A stretch of 64,000 bases of DNA, taken from NCBI GenBank assembly GCA_964384375.1, contig CAYLLN010000002.1, positions 113,340 to 177,339 of the forward strand, given 5' to 3'. The notes under the pieces were generated by a model, which ran no database searches, had not been told where the DNA came from, and worked only from the letters and a program-made list of their open reading frames with translations. Positions 7,230 through 16,580 of the stretch are shown here, piece after piece. Both the position numbers and the translations under genes were made by a program. Source of the DNA: CAYLLN01 sp964384375 (GTDB lineage: Bacteria; Planctomycetota; Planctomycetia; Pirellulales; Pirellulaceae). Position 1 is the first letter of the stretch. Each line of letters starts with the position of its first letter.

Positions 7230-8155
7230 AACTCCGCGACCCGGCCAGCGGCAGTGAAGCCGCGATTGCAGCCCACTTGGGCTTCAACTGCTTCCACTTC
7301 GCCGTGCAGCACGAAGGAAAGCCCGTCGAAGTGCTCTACGCGCATCCGGAGTTCGCTTCCGGCACACAGCGTCCCTCTGGCAGTGGGATTCCGATTCTGT
7401 TCCCCTTCCCCGGGCGCATTCCGGGAACGACGTTCAATTGGGAAGGGAAACAATACACGCTCGAAGCGGGCGACGCTCTTGGGAATGCGATTCACGGTTT
7501 CGTTCTGCGACGGCCGTGGCGGGTGACCGAGCGGAGCGAGTCGCGCGTGACGGGCGAGTTTCACGCTTGGAAGGACGATCCGAGCCTGAAGGAACGCTGG
7601 CCGGCTGATTTTCGGATTCGGGCGACCTACGAAGTCCGCGGAAATCAACTCATCGGCTCCTACCAGATCGACAACCCGGCCGATGTGCCGCTGCCGTTTG
7701 GATTTGGTACGCATCCTTACTTCCGTGTCCCGATCGGCGGCAAGTCAGCGGGCGACTGCATCGTCTGGCTGCCGGTGACCGAGCGCTGGGTGCTCAAAGA
7801 GATGCTCCCCACCGGCAAGCGCAAGGCGCTTCCAGAAACGGAAACCTACGAGAGCGGCCGGCGCTACGACGAGCTCAAACTCGACGATGTCTTCACCGGT
7901 CTCTTGGATACGGCAGGTACGACCGAGGCCCTGATTCAAGACCCCGGCGGCCTGGCGATGACGATTCGCTGGAAGGCCAGTCAGTTTCGCGAGTGCGTCG
8001 TTTATACGCCGCCGCATCGCGAGGCGATCTGCATCGAACCGCTGACATGCGCTCCCAGCGCCGTCGTCCTAGCTCAGAAGGGGATCGATGCCGGCTGGCG
8101 CGTCCTCGCACCGGGGAAGACGTTTGCGGCGGAAGTGACGATTGCTGCGGAATGA
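7211..8155 (+). CDS. Aldose 1-epimerase (galactose mutarotase)-like protein
   Basis: A 314-residue protein of the aldose 1-epimerase/DUF4432-like beta-sandwich superfamily. It shows an N-terminal strand set leading to GIPILFPFPGRI, then NAIHGFVLRRPW with the candidate catalytic histidine, GFGTHPYF with the second histidine, and a late CIEPLTCAPSA with the candidate glutamate base. Such enzymes interconvert sugar anomers in the cytoplasm. The substrate range is not predictable. Start ATG 7211 lies inside the end of the preceding membrane-protein gene. Confidence 0.85.
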   Translation: MADEIVKLRDPASGSEAAIAAHLGFNCFHFAVQHEGKPVEVLYAHPEFASGTQRPSGSGIPILFPFPGRIPGTTFNWEGKQYTLEAGDALGNAIHGFVLRRPWRVTERSESRVTGEFHAWKDDPSLKERWPADFRIRATYEVRGNQLIGSYQIDNPADVPLPFGFGTHPYFRVPIGGKSAGDCIVWLPVTERWVLKEMLPTGKRKALPETETYESGRRYDELKLDDVFTGLLDTAGTTEALIQDPGGLAMTIRWKASQFRECVVYTPPHREAICIEPLTCAPSAVVLAQKGIDAGWRVLAPGKTFAAEVTIAAE

Positions 8156-8197
8156 GTGCGCATCACACCAACCCGAAGCGTAGGCGAGGGGTTTGGT

Positions 8198-8254
8198 AGC
8201 CCGACGCGTAAGCAAGGGAATTGGCGCTGATCTCCCTCGCTCACGCGTCGGGCT
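8198..8254. repeat. Inverted repeat of the CCCGACGCGTAAGC family
   Basis: A 22-nt arm at 8198-8219 pairs with 8233-8254 with two mismatches. A related half-copy, CCCGAAGCGTAGGCGAGGG, lies just upstream at about 8172-8190. Another, on the opposite strand, is at 9901-9918 in front of the GNAT-like gene. This points to a dispersed repeat family rather than a gene-specific signal. Confidence 0.75.
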
Positions 8255-8265
8255 AGTATGCGCAA

Positions 8266-8309
8266 CAAAAACGGCGGACAGACCAAACGGCCCATCCGCC
8301 GACTTATTT
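8266..8309. terminator. Bidirectional hairpin terminator
   Basis: CGGCGGA (8272-8278) pairs with TCCGCCG (8295-8301). On the minus strand it is followed by TTTTTGTT, which suits the end of the cytochrome gene. On the plus strand ACTTATTTT follows. It separates two convergent genes. Confidence 0.6.
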
Positions 8310-8353
8310 TCAGACTGAAAGAAAGTCCAGCTGCAACCGCCCGAGAGCGAACG

Positions 8354-8758
8354 CTACGGCAGCTTGCCTGCCTTGATCGCTTCGCCGAACGTCTTGCCGT
8401 CGGCGGCCTTCTCGGCTTCCGTCTTGGCCAGACCTTCGAGAATGTACTTCTTCGTGGCTTCGGCGGCGGCGTCGGCATTGTCGCCGGCGTCTTCCTTGAT
8501 CTTCGTGATTTCGGCCTTGGTGACGAACTTGCCGACGGCGATGCCGTAAGCGTTCTTCTCCTTCTTCCCCTTGCCGGCGATGTGGCAGACGTTGCACTTG
8601 GCGGTCGATTCCTCGCCGTAGGTCTTCACGACCTGGTCCTTGAGGGCCGAGTACTTCTCGTGCCATTGCACGTTGATCGGCGGCAGGGCCGCGGCCTCAC
8701 GAGCACCACCGGCCGCCAAACCCAGGGCGACCGCCACGAACAGACAAACGCGATTCAT
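8354..8758 (-). CDS. Small periplasmic monoheme c-type cytochrome-like protein
   Basis: A 134-residue protein with a signal peptide (cleavage near residue 24) and one CxxCH heme site, CNVCH at 55-59, preceded by a helix and followed by KGKKEKNAYGIAVGKF. The layout recalls class I-like small cytochromes, but no distal Met ligand can be assigned with confidence. It probably acts as a periplasmic electron carrier or sensor. It is a single gene with its own terminator. Confidence 0.8.
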   Translation of the reverse strand: MNRVCLFVAVALGLAAGGAREAAALPPINVQWHEKYSALKDQVVKTYGEESTAKCNVCHIAGKGKKEKNAYGIAVGKFVTKAEITKIKEDAGDNADAAAEATKKYILEGLAKTEAEKAADGKTFGEAIKAGKLP

Positions 8759-8879
8759 CCGAAAATCTCCGGGAAATGGGGAACTGGTCAGGTTGGGAAG
8801 ACCAGTGCAGCCGCGACCTTCGCCGCAAACCGCTGTTATCAGGTGGGACGATTCAGGTGGGCAGACTCATAAGTAAAAC

Positions 8880-9887
8880 TTACGCTCCGGGCACTGTCAA
8901 GGGTGACGCGGCTGCCCGCCGAAAGCCGTACTCTCCGAGCCACTGCCATGCATCGCGCAGCGTTTCGTCGAGCAGACGGAACTCATAGCCTAGCTCGTTT
9001 TTGGCCCGGTCGCTGCGGAAGCAGTGCGATTGGCGGGACATGGCTAGCGCTCCGGAGTTGGCCGCCGTTTCCCGACCCGATAGGCGCGTGCGGATGTCGC
9101 AGACGGGCCCGGCAATGGCGCGGAAAATCGGCCCCATCGGCACCCAAGGTCCCGGTTTGCCGGCCAGGGCGGCAATCTGTCGCCAGAGGTCACGAAACTT
9201 CAGGTTGTGTCCGGCGAGGATGTATCGCCGGCCGCTTTGGCCGCGCTCGACCGCCAAGATGACACCTGCCGCTACGTCGCGGGCATCGCAAAAGCTGCCG
9301 GCACCGACGGGGGCAAAGAGCGAACCCTTCGACACCTCCAGCAGCATTTTGCCCGACGACGGCTTCCAGTCCCACGGGCCGAACATCGTCCCCGGATTGA
9401 CGATCGTCGCCCAGAGGCCGCGACTCACCTCGTCCAGCACAATCCGCTCGGCCGCTTGCTTGGTCGTGACGTAGGGGACCGGCACGATACCGGGCAATGC
9501 CGAGTCTTCATCCGCCGGCGTATCGAGCGAGCCGAGGCCGAGCGCGTTAACGCTCGAGACATGCACGAGTTTCGCGCCGGCTTTGCGAGCAACGAGGGCA
9601 ACATGGCGAGTCCCCTCGACATTGATCGCCTGATGGAGGTCTTGTTCCCTCCAGCCGATATGCACATGGCCAGCCGCGTGAATCACCACGTCGATTCCCT
9701 GACAAGCCTCAGCGACGGAAGCGGCATCCAGCACGTCGCCGGAGAGCTTATGCACATCGAGTCCGTCTAGCGGGCGCGGGTCACTGGTCGCGCGCGTGAG
9801 CACCGTGACTTCGTGTCCCGCCGCTAGCAGCAGGCGTACGACGTTGTTGCCGACCAGGCCAGTCGCACCCGTGACCAGGTAACGCAT
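8880..9887 (-). CDS. Extended-SDR NAD-dependent epimerase/dehydratase
   Basis: A 335-residue extended SDR with the N-terminal Rossmann motif TGATGLVG (6-13), HAAGHVHIG at the substrate site, catalytic Ser112 (HVSSVN) and the Y139-x3-K143 pair (YVTTK). It resembles dihydroflavonol-4-reductase or HpnA-like sugar epimerases used on hopanoids or sterol-type substrates. The exact reaction is unknown. ATG 9887 gives the canonical MRYLVTGATG start. It is divergent from the GNAT-like gene. Confidence 0.87.
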   Translation of the reverse strand: MRYLVTGATGLVGNNVVRLLLAAGHEVTVLTRATSDPRPLDGLDVHKLSGDVLDAASVAEACQGIDVVIHAAGHVHIGWREQDLHQAINVEGTRHVALVARKAGAKLVHVSSVNALGLGSLDTPADEDSALPGIVPVPYVTTKQAAERIVLDEVSRGLWATIVNPGTMFGPWDWKPSSGKMLLEVSKGSLFAPVGAGSFCDARDVAAGVILAVERGQSGRRYILAGHNLKFRDLWRQIAALAGKPGPWVPMGPIFRAIAGPVCDIRTRLSGRETAANSGALAMSRQSHCFRSDRAKNELGYEFRLLDETLRDAWQWLGEYGFRRAAASPLTVPGA

Positions 9888-10015
9888 TGATGCCTTTGTT
9901 CCTCGCTTACGCTTCGGGTCCGTGTTCTCGCTGCATCCGCGAACTGGGAATTTCGACTATCATCACGGGCTTGGCCAAAAGCACAACGTCAATTCCCGGC
10001 CGGCATCTCTCGTCC

Positions 10016-11179
10016 ATGCCCAATCTGCCTGCGACACTCCCCAGCCTCGTCGTCAAACCCGTAGAAACCTGGTGGGAGCGGCGGCAGTTTCTGGCTCTGC
10101 CGTGGGAGATCAACCTCCACGATCCGAATTGGATTCCTCCGCTCCGGAAGAATCAAAAGGAGATGGTGGGGTTCGCGAAACACCCCTTTTACGACAATGC
10201 CGAGGGACAGGCGTTTCTCGCTCTCCGCAACGGCAAGCCGGTGGGCCGCGTCCACGCGATCGTCAACCACATTCACAATCGGCAGCAGAAAGAGAACCGC
10301 GGTTTCTTCGGCTTCTTCGAGTGCATCGACGATCAGGAGGTCGCCAGCGGCCTCTTCGAGCAAGTCCGCCGCTGGATGGCTGCCAAAGGGATCACACAGA
10401 TTCGCGGGCCGGTCAATCCGTCGCTCAATTACGAATGCGGTCTGCTGATTGACGGCTTTGATACGCCGCCGATGTTCATGATGACGCACAATTTGCCGTA
10501 CTACGGCCGGCTGATCGAGGCGTGCGGCTTCACCAAGGTCGAAGACCTCTTTGCGTTTTGGGGGCACGTCTCGATGCTCGATCAGCTCGACAAGAAGCTG
10601 GCTTTCATCGTCGAAGAGTGTCAGCGGCGGTTCGACATCAAGCTGCGGCGGCTCGACCGGAGCCGCTTTATGCAGGAAGTGAAGATGTTTCTCGACATCT
10701 ACAACCAATCGCTGCAAGGAACCTGGGGCTTCGCTCCGCTCTCCGAAGGCGAAATCGAGCACATGGCCGCGTCGATGAAGCACCTCGTCGTGCCGGAAAT
10801 GACGACGGTTGCCGAGATCGACGGACGCCCCGTCGGGGCGCAATTCGGCCTGCTCGACTACAACACGCGAATCAAGCAAATCGACGGCCGCCTCTTTCCC
10901 TTTGGCTTCCTGCGTCTCTTGTGGAACCGCCGGGCGATCAAACGCGTGCGGCTGATTAGCACGAACGTCATTCCCGAATATCAAATGTGGGGCCTGGGAC
11001 TGGTGATCGCCGCGCGACTGGTGCCCGAAGTCAAAGATTGGGGGATCGAAGAGGTCGAGTTCTCCTGGGTTTTGGAGAGCAACAAGCTCTCCTACGGCAC
11101 GCTCAAGCGGGGCGGCGCGAAGATCACGAAGACCTATCGGCTTTACGATTCGTTGCCCGAGCCGGTGGCAAGCAAATAG
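10016..11179 (+). CDS. GNAT-like acyltransferase-fold protein
   Basis: A 387-residue cytosolic protein. It contains ALRNGKPVGRVHAIVN, typical of an N-acyltransferase-fold strand pair, RGPVNPSLNYECGLLIDGFD, and a second half with an EIDGRPVGAQFGLLDYN-type strand and a later WGLGLVIAARLVPEVKDWG that looks like an acetyl-CoA-binding segment. The best guess is two GNAT-like halves. Substrate and function are unknown. ATG 10016 is chosen over 9887 because the extra 43 residues overlap the opposite gene's start region and a dispersed repeat. Confidence 0.6.
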   Translation: MPNLPATLPSLVVKPVETWWERRQFLALPWEINLHDPNWIPPLRKNQKEMVGFAKHPFYDNAEGQAFLALRNGKPVGRVHAIVNHIHNRQQKENRGFFGFFECIDDQEVASGLFEQVRRWMAAKGITQIRGPVNPSLNYECGLLIDGFDTPPMFMMTHNLPYYGRLIEACGFTKVEDLFAFWGHVSMLDQLDKKLAFIVEECQRRFDIKLRRLDRSRFMQEVKMFLDIYNQSLQGTWGFAPLSEGEIEHMAASMKHLVVPEMTTVAEIDGRPVGAQFGLLDYNTRIKQIDGRLFPFGFLRLLWNRRAIKRVRLISTNVIPEYQMWGLGLVIAARLVPEVKDWGIEEVEFSWVLESNKLSYGTLKRGGAKITKTYRLYDSLPEPVASK

Positions 11180-11429
11180 CTGCCTCGTTCAGCAATCCGT
11201 CCCTCGCCAGCGGCGGGTTGCGAACGAGCGCCGAATTAGCCGTCCAGCCGGATCAGCACGAGCGAGGTGTGCTGTAGGTCGAGCCTTTTCGCAGGGGCTC
11301 GTCGCAGCGAGCGTATCCAGTCAGCTTCGTGAAGGTTTCTGCCCTCCGAGGTCGAGTAGCACCGAAATACTGGGAATTCCGAGATTAGGAATTACACTGG
11401 AAGTACCTTCACCCGATAAGGACTCGACG

Positions 11430-11963
11430 ATGTTTCGCCGCGCTCTTGCTTTGCTTGTTGCCTGGGCCGCTTGCTCCCTTCTGGTCATGTCTGCAGTCGC
11501 GCAGGAACCAGCTCCCGCCCAGCCACCTGCCGCCCAACCGCCGGATGCTCAGCCGCCAACTCCGCCGCGGCCGGAACCGGTTGAACTCATTGAAGCTACG
11601 AAGGAAGAAATCTGGACGCTCGGCGGCAAGACGTGGGATTTCAAGGACGTGGCTACGACCTATAAGCCGGTGAAGGGGCTGATGAATCCAAGCACAGGGA
11701 TCGTGCAATGGACGCTCGAGATCGTTCGCGAGATGAGCGAGGGGGAAATCGGGATGCACGGGAACCTCGAGGAGACCCCTTTCAAGCCCACATTCCTCGA
11801 TGCCGAGCGCATCGTTCTGGAAGAGGATGCCCCTTCGCGAATGAGCAAGATCGGCGGCAAGGTGGGGGACCGCGTGCTGGTAGGCTTCAAGCTGCCCGAG
11901 CCGGACGTGCTGGAGAAGACCACGCTGATCCGTGTCGGCAAGCGAACGAGCGTGGGGTTTTAG
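11430..11963 (+). CDS. Secreted protein with Pro/Gln-rich repeat region, unknown function
   Basis: A 177-residue protein with a signal peptide ending about residue 25 (SAVAQ), followed by a Pro-rich stretch built from repeated AQPP units, then a soluble domain (KEEIWTLGGKTWDFKDVA ... SKIGGKVGDRVLVGFKLPEPD). No family is recognised. The export signal and low-complexity linker suggest a periplasmic or cell-surface protein. The 250 nt upstream of it contain no gene; a promoter probably lies there but is not clear. Confidence 0.55.
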   Translation: MFRRALALLVAWAACSLLVMSAVAQEPAPAQPPAAQPPDAQPPTPPRPEPVELIEATKEEIWTLGGKTWDFKDVATTYKPVKGLMNPSTGIVQWTLEIVREMSEGEIGMHGNLEETPFKPTFLDAERIVLEEDAPSRMSKIGGKVGDRVLVGFKLPEPDVLEKTTLIRVGKRTSVGF

Positions 11964-11983
11964 CGGCGCAAGCGAAGCGGTTG

Positions 11984-12712
11984 TTATTCGTTCGGGGAGC
12001 GTTCTGCGACGCGGCGGACGATCCAGTCGGCCGTGCCGTGACTAGCATCACGGATGCGTGCGACGGTGATCCAGAGGTTTCGGGGGGAAGTGTTGCCGCT
12101 CAACGTGAATTGATACTTCAGCACGACATCGTCAGACAGAGCAGTCCGCGCTTGCGATGCAACCGAGTCGAAGCGAAAGCTACCTGCTCTTCCCATGGTG
12201 CTGAACGACTTGAGCGGCTCGCTTGCGAACAGCTCTTGCAGGGCCTTCGCCGCTTCGCGGTCCTTCGTGTAGTGCTCGGCCAAGGCGTCGGGCGACGTAA
12301 TACGCTGGAGGCGCTCGCGCTGAAACTGATCGGCCTCCTGCAGCTTTCCTTGCCGAACCAATTCGAGCCAGGCATTGGCGAATTGTTCGGCCTCTTCGAC
12401 CAGGATCGCCTGACGGCTCAATTGGCGTGTGACGCCCCAGCCGAGAAATAGCGTCGCCAGACAGAGTCCGATGGTCGCCAGCCACTGGCCTCGTAGTTGC
12501 CCCTGACTTGCGGCAATGCTGCGCAAAGCAACTGCGGCCGTGACGATCCCCGCCAGCGGAACGACGAGCAACAGGGGGCTGGTCAGGATCAGTGGCGAAG
12601 CAAAACCGAGCAGCAGTGCACCGACGGCCGCCCGGCTGATGGCGACATAGCCGGCCAGTTGCTGCTCGTCGGGGTGCAGTTCGTCGGAAGTGGGGATGGT
12701 CGAAGCGGACAT
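11984..12712 (-). CDS. Inner-membrane protein with C-terminal soluble domain, unknown function
   Basis: 242 residues. Two or three TM helices lie in the first 110 residues (GALLLGFASPLILTSPLLLV and LATIGLCLATLFLGWGV), followed by a predicted helical soluble domain of about 130 residues. ATG 12712 lies just after the CvpA stop. A longer frame starting at 12757 would overlap CvpA. It is probably co-transcribed with cvpA, with an 11-nt spacing. I do not recognise the soluble domain. Confidence 0.55.
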   Translation of the reverse strand: MSASTIPTSDELHPDEQQLAGYVAISRAAVGALLLGFASPLILTSPLLLVVPLAGIVTAAVALRSIAASQGQLRGQWLATIGLCLATLFLGWGVTRQLSRQAILVEEAEQFANAWLELVRQGKLQEADQFQRERLQRITSPDALAEHYTKDREAAKALQELFASEPLKSFSTMGRAGSFRFDSVASQARTALSDDVVLKYQFTLSGNTSPRNLWITVARIRDASHGTADWIVRRVAERSPNE

Positions 12713-12722
12713 GGCAGGTGGA

Positions 12723-13355
12723 CTAGCGGGCAACGCGCATCTCGGACTCGGCGGCATACTTTACGCGGCGATCATGGTATTTGATCGGAAATTCTCCCAA
12801 GGGATCGAAGGCCTCGACGTTCGCGTTTTCATCTTCCGGGTGGCTGGTGCCGCTGAAGTTCCCGCGCGACAGGGCGCCCCGCGAACGACTATGGGCAAAG
12901 CCGAGCCACATCCGTTCGGGGGACATCCCCAGAAACGAGCCAGACTGCGGAGTGCCCCACGCGCCTGCCGGCGTTTCGCTGTTGAGCGGCGCCATCGTCA
13001 GCGAAAACGCGGTGAAGCAGACCATCATCCAGCCGCACCAGAGGGCGAGGATCGTTCGCCCGGCCATCTCGACAGGCAGGTCGAATTTCACCCGTGTGCC
13101 GGACATGAGGTGCGTCATCAGCCGCAGGAAGAAGTACGTCGGCACGAAGATCGCCCAGAGCACAATAAAGTCGAGCAGGTAAGTGAACGATCCATCGAAG
13201 CCCTCGATCATCGAACTGATCGGCTCGAACAGGTTCGTGGCAATGAGCATCGCCATCGTCAGGTTGACGAGCGCGAGCGCCGCTCCCCACAGCCCCTGAA
13301 ACCAGATCAGGCCGGCAGTGAGGAGCAGCACGAGAAGGAGGACGAGGGTCATCAT
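12723..13355 (-). CDS. CvpA family membrane protein
   Basis: A 210-residue protein. It has four predicted TM helices in the first 130 residues with the CvpA-like pattern LLLTAGLIWFQGLWGAALALVN then LDFIVLWAIFV, and a hydrophilic tail. CvpA-family proteins are inner-membrane proteins linked to colicin V export and cell-envelope robustness. The C-terminal tail rich in Glu/Asp is longer than in E. coli CvpA. It is the first gene of a two-gene unit with the 11984..12712 gene. Confidence 0.7.
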   Translation of the reverse strand: MMTLVLLLVLLLTAGLIWFQGLWGAALALVNLTMAMLIATNLFEPISSMIEGFDGSFTYLLDFIVLWAIFVPTYFFLRLMTHLMSGTRVKFDLPVEMAGRTILALWCGWMMVCFTAFSLTMAPLNSETPAGAWGTPQSGSFLGMSPERMWLGFAHSRSRGALSRGNFSGTSHPEDENANVEAFDPLGEFPIKYHDRRVKYAAESEMRVAR

Positions 13356-13486
13356 GGGAGGTCAGTAGATCCCGTCGGCTCGGCGGGACTTTATAAGAGT
13401 CAGGAGTCAGAAAACAGGGGACAGCAACGCGACTTACTCACCACTAACCTACTCACCAATGACAAAGGACAAGTGACAAATGACGT

Positions 13487-15313
13487 TCATTGTTTCAGCA
13501 CCCGCTGTAGTTCGACCAGCGAAGTTGTTCCGAGGGCCACGAGCAAAATGCCTTCTTCCTGCAGCGAGCGGTTGCCGGCCTGGCGGGCCAATTGTTTGAT
13601 CTGGTCGAGTTTTGCCTGACCGGCGAGCGCCTGCCGCAAGTTGTCATCGACCACCAGAATCTCGTAAATCGCCGTGCGGCCGCGATAGCCCAGGCCGTTG
13701 CAGTTTGGGCAAATCAGGGGCTCCCCCTTCTTGCGCTGCGGTTCCTGGCCAGGCGGGAGCGGCTGCTTCTCGCGATAGAGCACCTGCACGCGGCCGGCCG
13801 GAATGCCCAGCCGCTGCAAGAGATCCGGCGTCGGCTGCACCGCCTCGCGGCATTGCTCGCAGAGTTTGCGAATCAGCCGCTGGTTCACGACCGCCTTGAT
13901 CACCTTCGGGAACTTGTCGCCCGGCTGCAGAGCCTGAATCCGGAGCAGAGCCTCCGTCGCCTCTTTCGCGCGAATGCTGACGAGGCTCAGCTTGTCCTCG
14001 TCGATGATCCAATTGCAGACGACGTTGATCGCCTCGCCGCTGCCGATCTCCGGCAGACAGATCACCTCCGGCTGCTTGAGGATGCAGCCCGGCAGCTTCG
14101 CTTCCGGCTTTTCGCCCGCGGCCGGATCGTACTTCGTGACATCGACGTTCTCGACGTCCGGCTCGCGCTTGTTAACCGGTTCGACCGAGATAAAGTCGCG
14201 CATCAGGCGGTCGGTCGAGCGGAGCGATGCGACCCAGGTGGAGGTGAGCCCGTCTCCCGGCAGTGAGGCAAACGCGACCATCCCCTTCGCGCCAGGGCCA
14301 ATCAGGTCGCGCAGTTGCTCGCGGAGCTTGTCGCGCATGCCGCAATCTTCGAGCGTCGGCACGTGCTTGGTGATGAGCTTGTAGCTGACGATGGTCCGCT
14401 CGCCGGTGGGCGTTCCCTGACTAAGGAGCGTCGTGTCGAACTTGTTGCCGCCGAACTCAACCTTGAACTTCCCTTCCTGCCGAGCCCGCCGCTCGTTCAT
14501 GTTCAGGTGCGTCATTCGTTTGAGCACGGCGAGCATCATGTCGCCGAGCTGCCGATTCAGCGGGTCTTTTTCGTGCACCTTGGGGTTGGCAGCGTGCCAC
14601 ATGCCGTCGATCTCGTACCGCACGGCGACCGCGTCAGCCGTGTAATCGAGCATCACTTTGTCGGCCCGCTGCATCAGGGAGTCGGACAAGAGGAACTTGA
14701 CCGAAACGAATGCCGGTGACTGGCGAGCCTCGATCGTGGCGGCCTGGTTCTCCATCTGCAGCGGCCCCACCGCGACCAGCTCGATCGGCGGCCCAAGCTG
14801 CCAGCCGTGTTTGACCTCGACGTCCTTCTTCGGCCCGCGGCGGCCCAGGTTCGAGAACCAGTTCTTCAGATGCTGCGACGTAAAGACTTTCTTGTCCTCA
14901 GTAACTTTCCCGTTCCGCTGTACGACGTAAATGATGAAGGGCGCCAAATACGCCAAGAGCACGAGGACAAATCCGCCAAAGAAGATGGGGAGCGCCAGGC
15001 CGACCGTCATGAAAACCAGCAGGAACGAGAACACCATGATCGGATTCCAAATCCGATACGGCATGCCGATCGCTTCCCCCATTTCGACGCTGTCGCGGCT
15101 GACCCAGTCGGTCGATTTGGCCCAAATCCAAAAGACGAAGAGCAAGAGAAAAATCTTGTAGAGCGCGAAGTAGAACCCCGGCCCGCGATTGATCGCGTGC
15201 GTGTCACCGGCATTTGCGGGGTACGGCGGCCAGGCGTCCTGGGCCAGGAGCAGCTCGCCGCAGCACAAGACAAGGAGCAGTGCGGCGGCGAGCCAAATCA
15301 CGTTGCGAAGCAT
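13487..15313 (-). CDS. Membrane-anchored GspE/PilB-like protein with degenerate nucleotide site
   Basis: 608 residues: an apparent signal/TM start (residues 1-25), two more hydrophobic segments near residues 50-70 and 90-125, an N1-like middle domain, then a GspE/PilB-type C-terminal domain. The normal Walker A (GPTGSGKT) is replaced by SLPGDGLTST, so the lysine is lost. The Asp box (VEDPVE) reads SVEPVN. Walker B (VGEIRD) reads LPEIGS. The His box (LHTND) reads IRAKEA. The tetracysteine zinc module (CEQC ... CPNC, before GYRGRTAIYEIL) is intact. It is therefore probably a catalytically inactive, membrane-inserted GspE paralogue. It ends up directly downstream of PilT (1-bp spacing) and is presumably part of a pilus/secretion complex. 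Confidence 0.75.
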   Translation of the reverse strand: MLRNVIWLAAALLLVLCCGELLLAQDAWPPYPANAGDTHAINRGPGFYFALYKIFLLLFVFWIWAKSTDWVSRDSVEMGEAIGMPYRIWNPIMVFSFLLVFMTVGLALPIFFGGFVLVLLAYLAPFIIYVVQRNGKVTEDKKVFTSQHLKNWFSNLGRRGPKKDVEVKHGWQLGPPIELVAVGPLQMENQAATIEARQSPAFVSVKFLLSDSLMQRADKVMLDYTADAVAVRYEIDGMWHAANPKVHEKDPLNRQLGDMMLAVLKRMTHLNMNERRARQEGKFKVEFGGNKFDTTLLSQGTPTGERTIVSYKLITKHVPTLEDCGMRDKLREQLRDLIGPGAKGMVAFASLPGDGLTSTWVASLRSTDRLMRDFISVEPVNKREPDVENVDVTKYDPAAGEKPEAKLPGCILKQPEVICLPEIGSGEAINVVCNWIIDEDKLSLVSIRAKEATEALLRIQALQPGDKFPKVIKAVVNQRLIRKLCEQCREAVQPTPDLLQRLGIPAGRVQVLYREKQPLPPGQEPQRKKGEPLICPNCNGLGYRGRTAIYEILVVDDNLRQALAGQAKLDQIKQLARQAGNRSLQEEGILLVALGTTSLVELQRVLKQ

Positions 15314-16528
15314 CTAGATCATCCCAGGCTGCGAAACATTGATCCCCTTGAGCGCCATCTTCAGGGCGTCCGGGTTGGGGGCGACTTCAAACGCGGTCGG
15401 GCGGTCGATCAGGCCATCGTCAATCAGTTGCTTGAGGCTCATGGTGAAGTCCTGCATGCCGTCGGCCGCGCCGATGCGAATCGCGTCGGGCAGCTTGCTG
15501 TCGTGGGCTTCGAGTACGATTTTCTTGATGATCGCAGTAAACAGCATAATCTCGCAGGTTGGCACGCGGGGAACCCCCGGCTTAATACTGCGGAGGAGCT
15601 TCTGGGCGACGATCCCCTTCATGTTGAACGCAATGGCGCTGCGCATGGCATTGTGCATTTCCTCGGGGAACAGGTCCAAGATGCGGCCGATCGTCGAGGG
15701 GGCGCTGCTGGCGTGGATCGTACCGAACACCAAGTGGCCCGTTTCCGCCGCGTGAATGGCCGTCATGAACGTCTCTTCGTCGCGCATTTCGCCCACGAGC
15801 ATGATGTCCGGGTCTTCGCGGACCGCGTGCTTCATGCCGATCTTGAAATCCTTGACATCCTGGCCGACTTCGCGCTGGTTGATGACCGCTTTTTCCTCGG
15901 TATAGACGAATTCGATTGGGTCCTCCAGCGTCAGAATGTGGACCCGCTCGCGGGCGTTGATGTAGTTGAGCATCGACGCGATCGTCGTGCTTTTTCCCGA
16001 GCCGGTGACGCCGGCAAGCAGCACCATCCCTTGGTCGTAGTGGCAGAGACCTTCGATCGACGGCGGCAGGTAGAGGCCCTTGAAGTCGGGAATCTTGTTG
16101 TTGACGCGGCGGGCGACCATGCCGATCTTGCCCATTTGCTGCAGCAAGTTGACACGGAATCGCCAGCTGACACCGTCCACATCGACGATGTAGGCGAAGT
16201 CGGCGCCACCTTCGTCGTAGAAGATTTTCTTGTTCCGCTCGTTCATCATCGGCAAAAGGAGGTCCATCATTTCCTCCGCGTCGATTGGCGGGCGGTTCAG
16301 CGGCCGCAGTTCGTTGCGCGTGCGAATCATCGGCGGGCGGCCCACCTTCATGTGCAGGTCGGAGCCTTCCAGCTTGACCAGCGCGCGAAAGTACTTATCG
16401 ACGTCGAGCTCTTCGCGCTTTGTCAGCAGCCGCTGCTTGAGCAGATCTACGGAAGCATCGCTGGCCACCGGCTTTTGGACGTGTGCGTTGAAGTCTTCGC
16501 CAACTTGATCGTCGGTAACGGTTGCCAT
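15314..16528 (-). CDS. Type IV pilus retraction ATPase-like protein (PilT family)
   Basis: 404 residues with the full PilT set. N-terminal domain: KLEGSDLHMKVGRPPMIRT. Walker A: VTGSGKST, the P-loop of this family. Asp box: LTLEDPIE. Walker B: MLVGEMRDEET. His box: GTIHASS. C-terminal AIRIG and AADGMQDF segment. It hydrolyses ATP to power pilus retraction or related motors at the inner membrane. ATG 16528 is supported by a GGAGAGAG ribosome-binding site and by conservation starting soon after. The immediate downstream neighbour is the degenerate GspE-like gene; no pilin or PilC is visible in the window. Confidence 0.9.
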   Translation of the reverse strand: MATVTDDQVGEDFNAHVQKPVASDASVDLLKQRLLTKREELDVDKYFRALVKLEGSDLHMKVGRPPMIRTRNELRPLNRPPIDAEEMMDLLLPMMNERNKKIFYDEGGADFAYIVDVDGVSWRFRVNLLQQMGKIGMVARRVNNKIPDFKGLYLPPSIEGLCHYDQGMVLLAGVTGSGKSTTIASMLNYINARERVHILTLEDPIEFVYTEEKAVINQREVGQDVKDFKIGMKHAVREDPDIMLVGEMRDEETFMTAIHAAETGHLVFGTIHASSAPSTIGRILDLFPEEMHNAMRSAIAFNMKGIVAQKLLRSIKPGVPRVPTCEIMLFTAIIKKIVLEAHDSKLPDAIRIGAADGMQDFTMSLKQLIDDGLIDRPTAFEVAPNPDALKMALKGINVSQPGMI

Positions 16529-16580
16529 TTGCTCTCTCCTCGTAAGGCCAGGCGACCCGCCTGTCCGTGATTCAATCCGT

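Noticed and set aside
14807..16570. Long open frame (587 codons) on the plus strand
   Set aside because: It lies opposite the GspE-like and PilT genes, whose frames have clear family motifs; it has no recognisable domain and reflects GC-rich codon structure.
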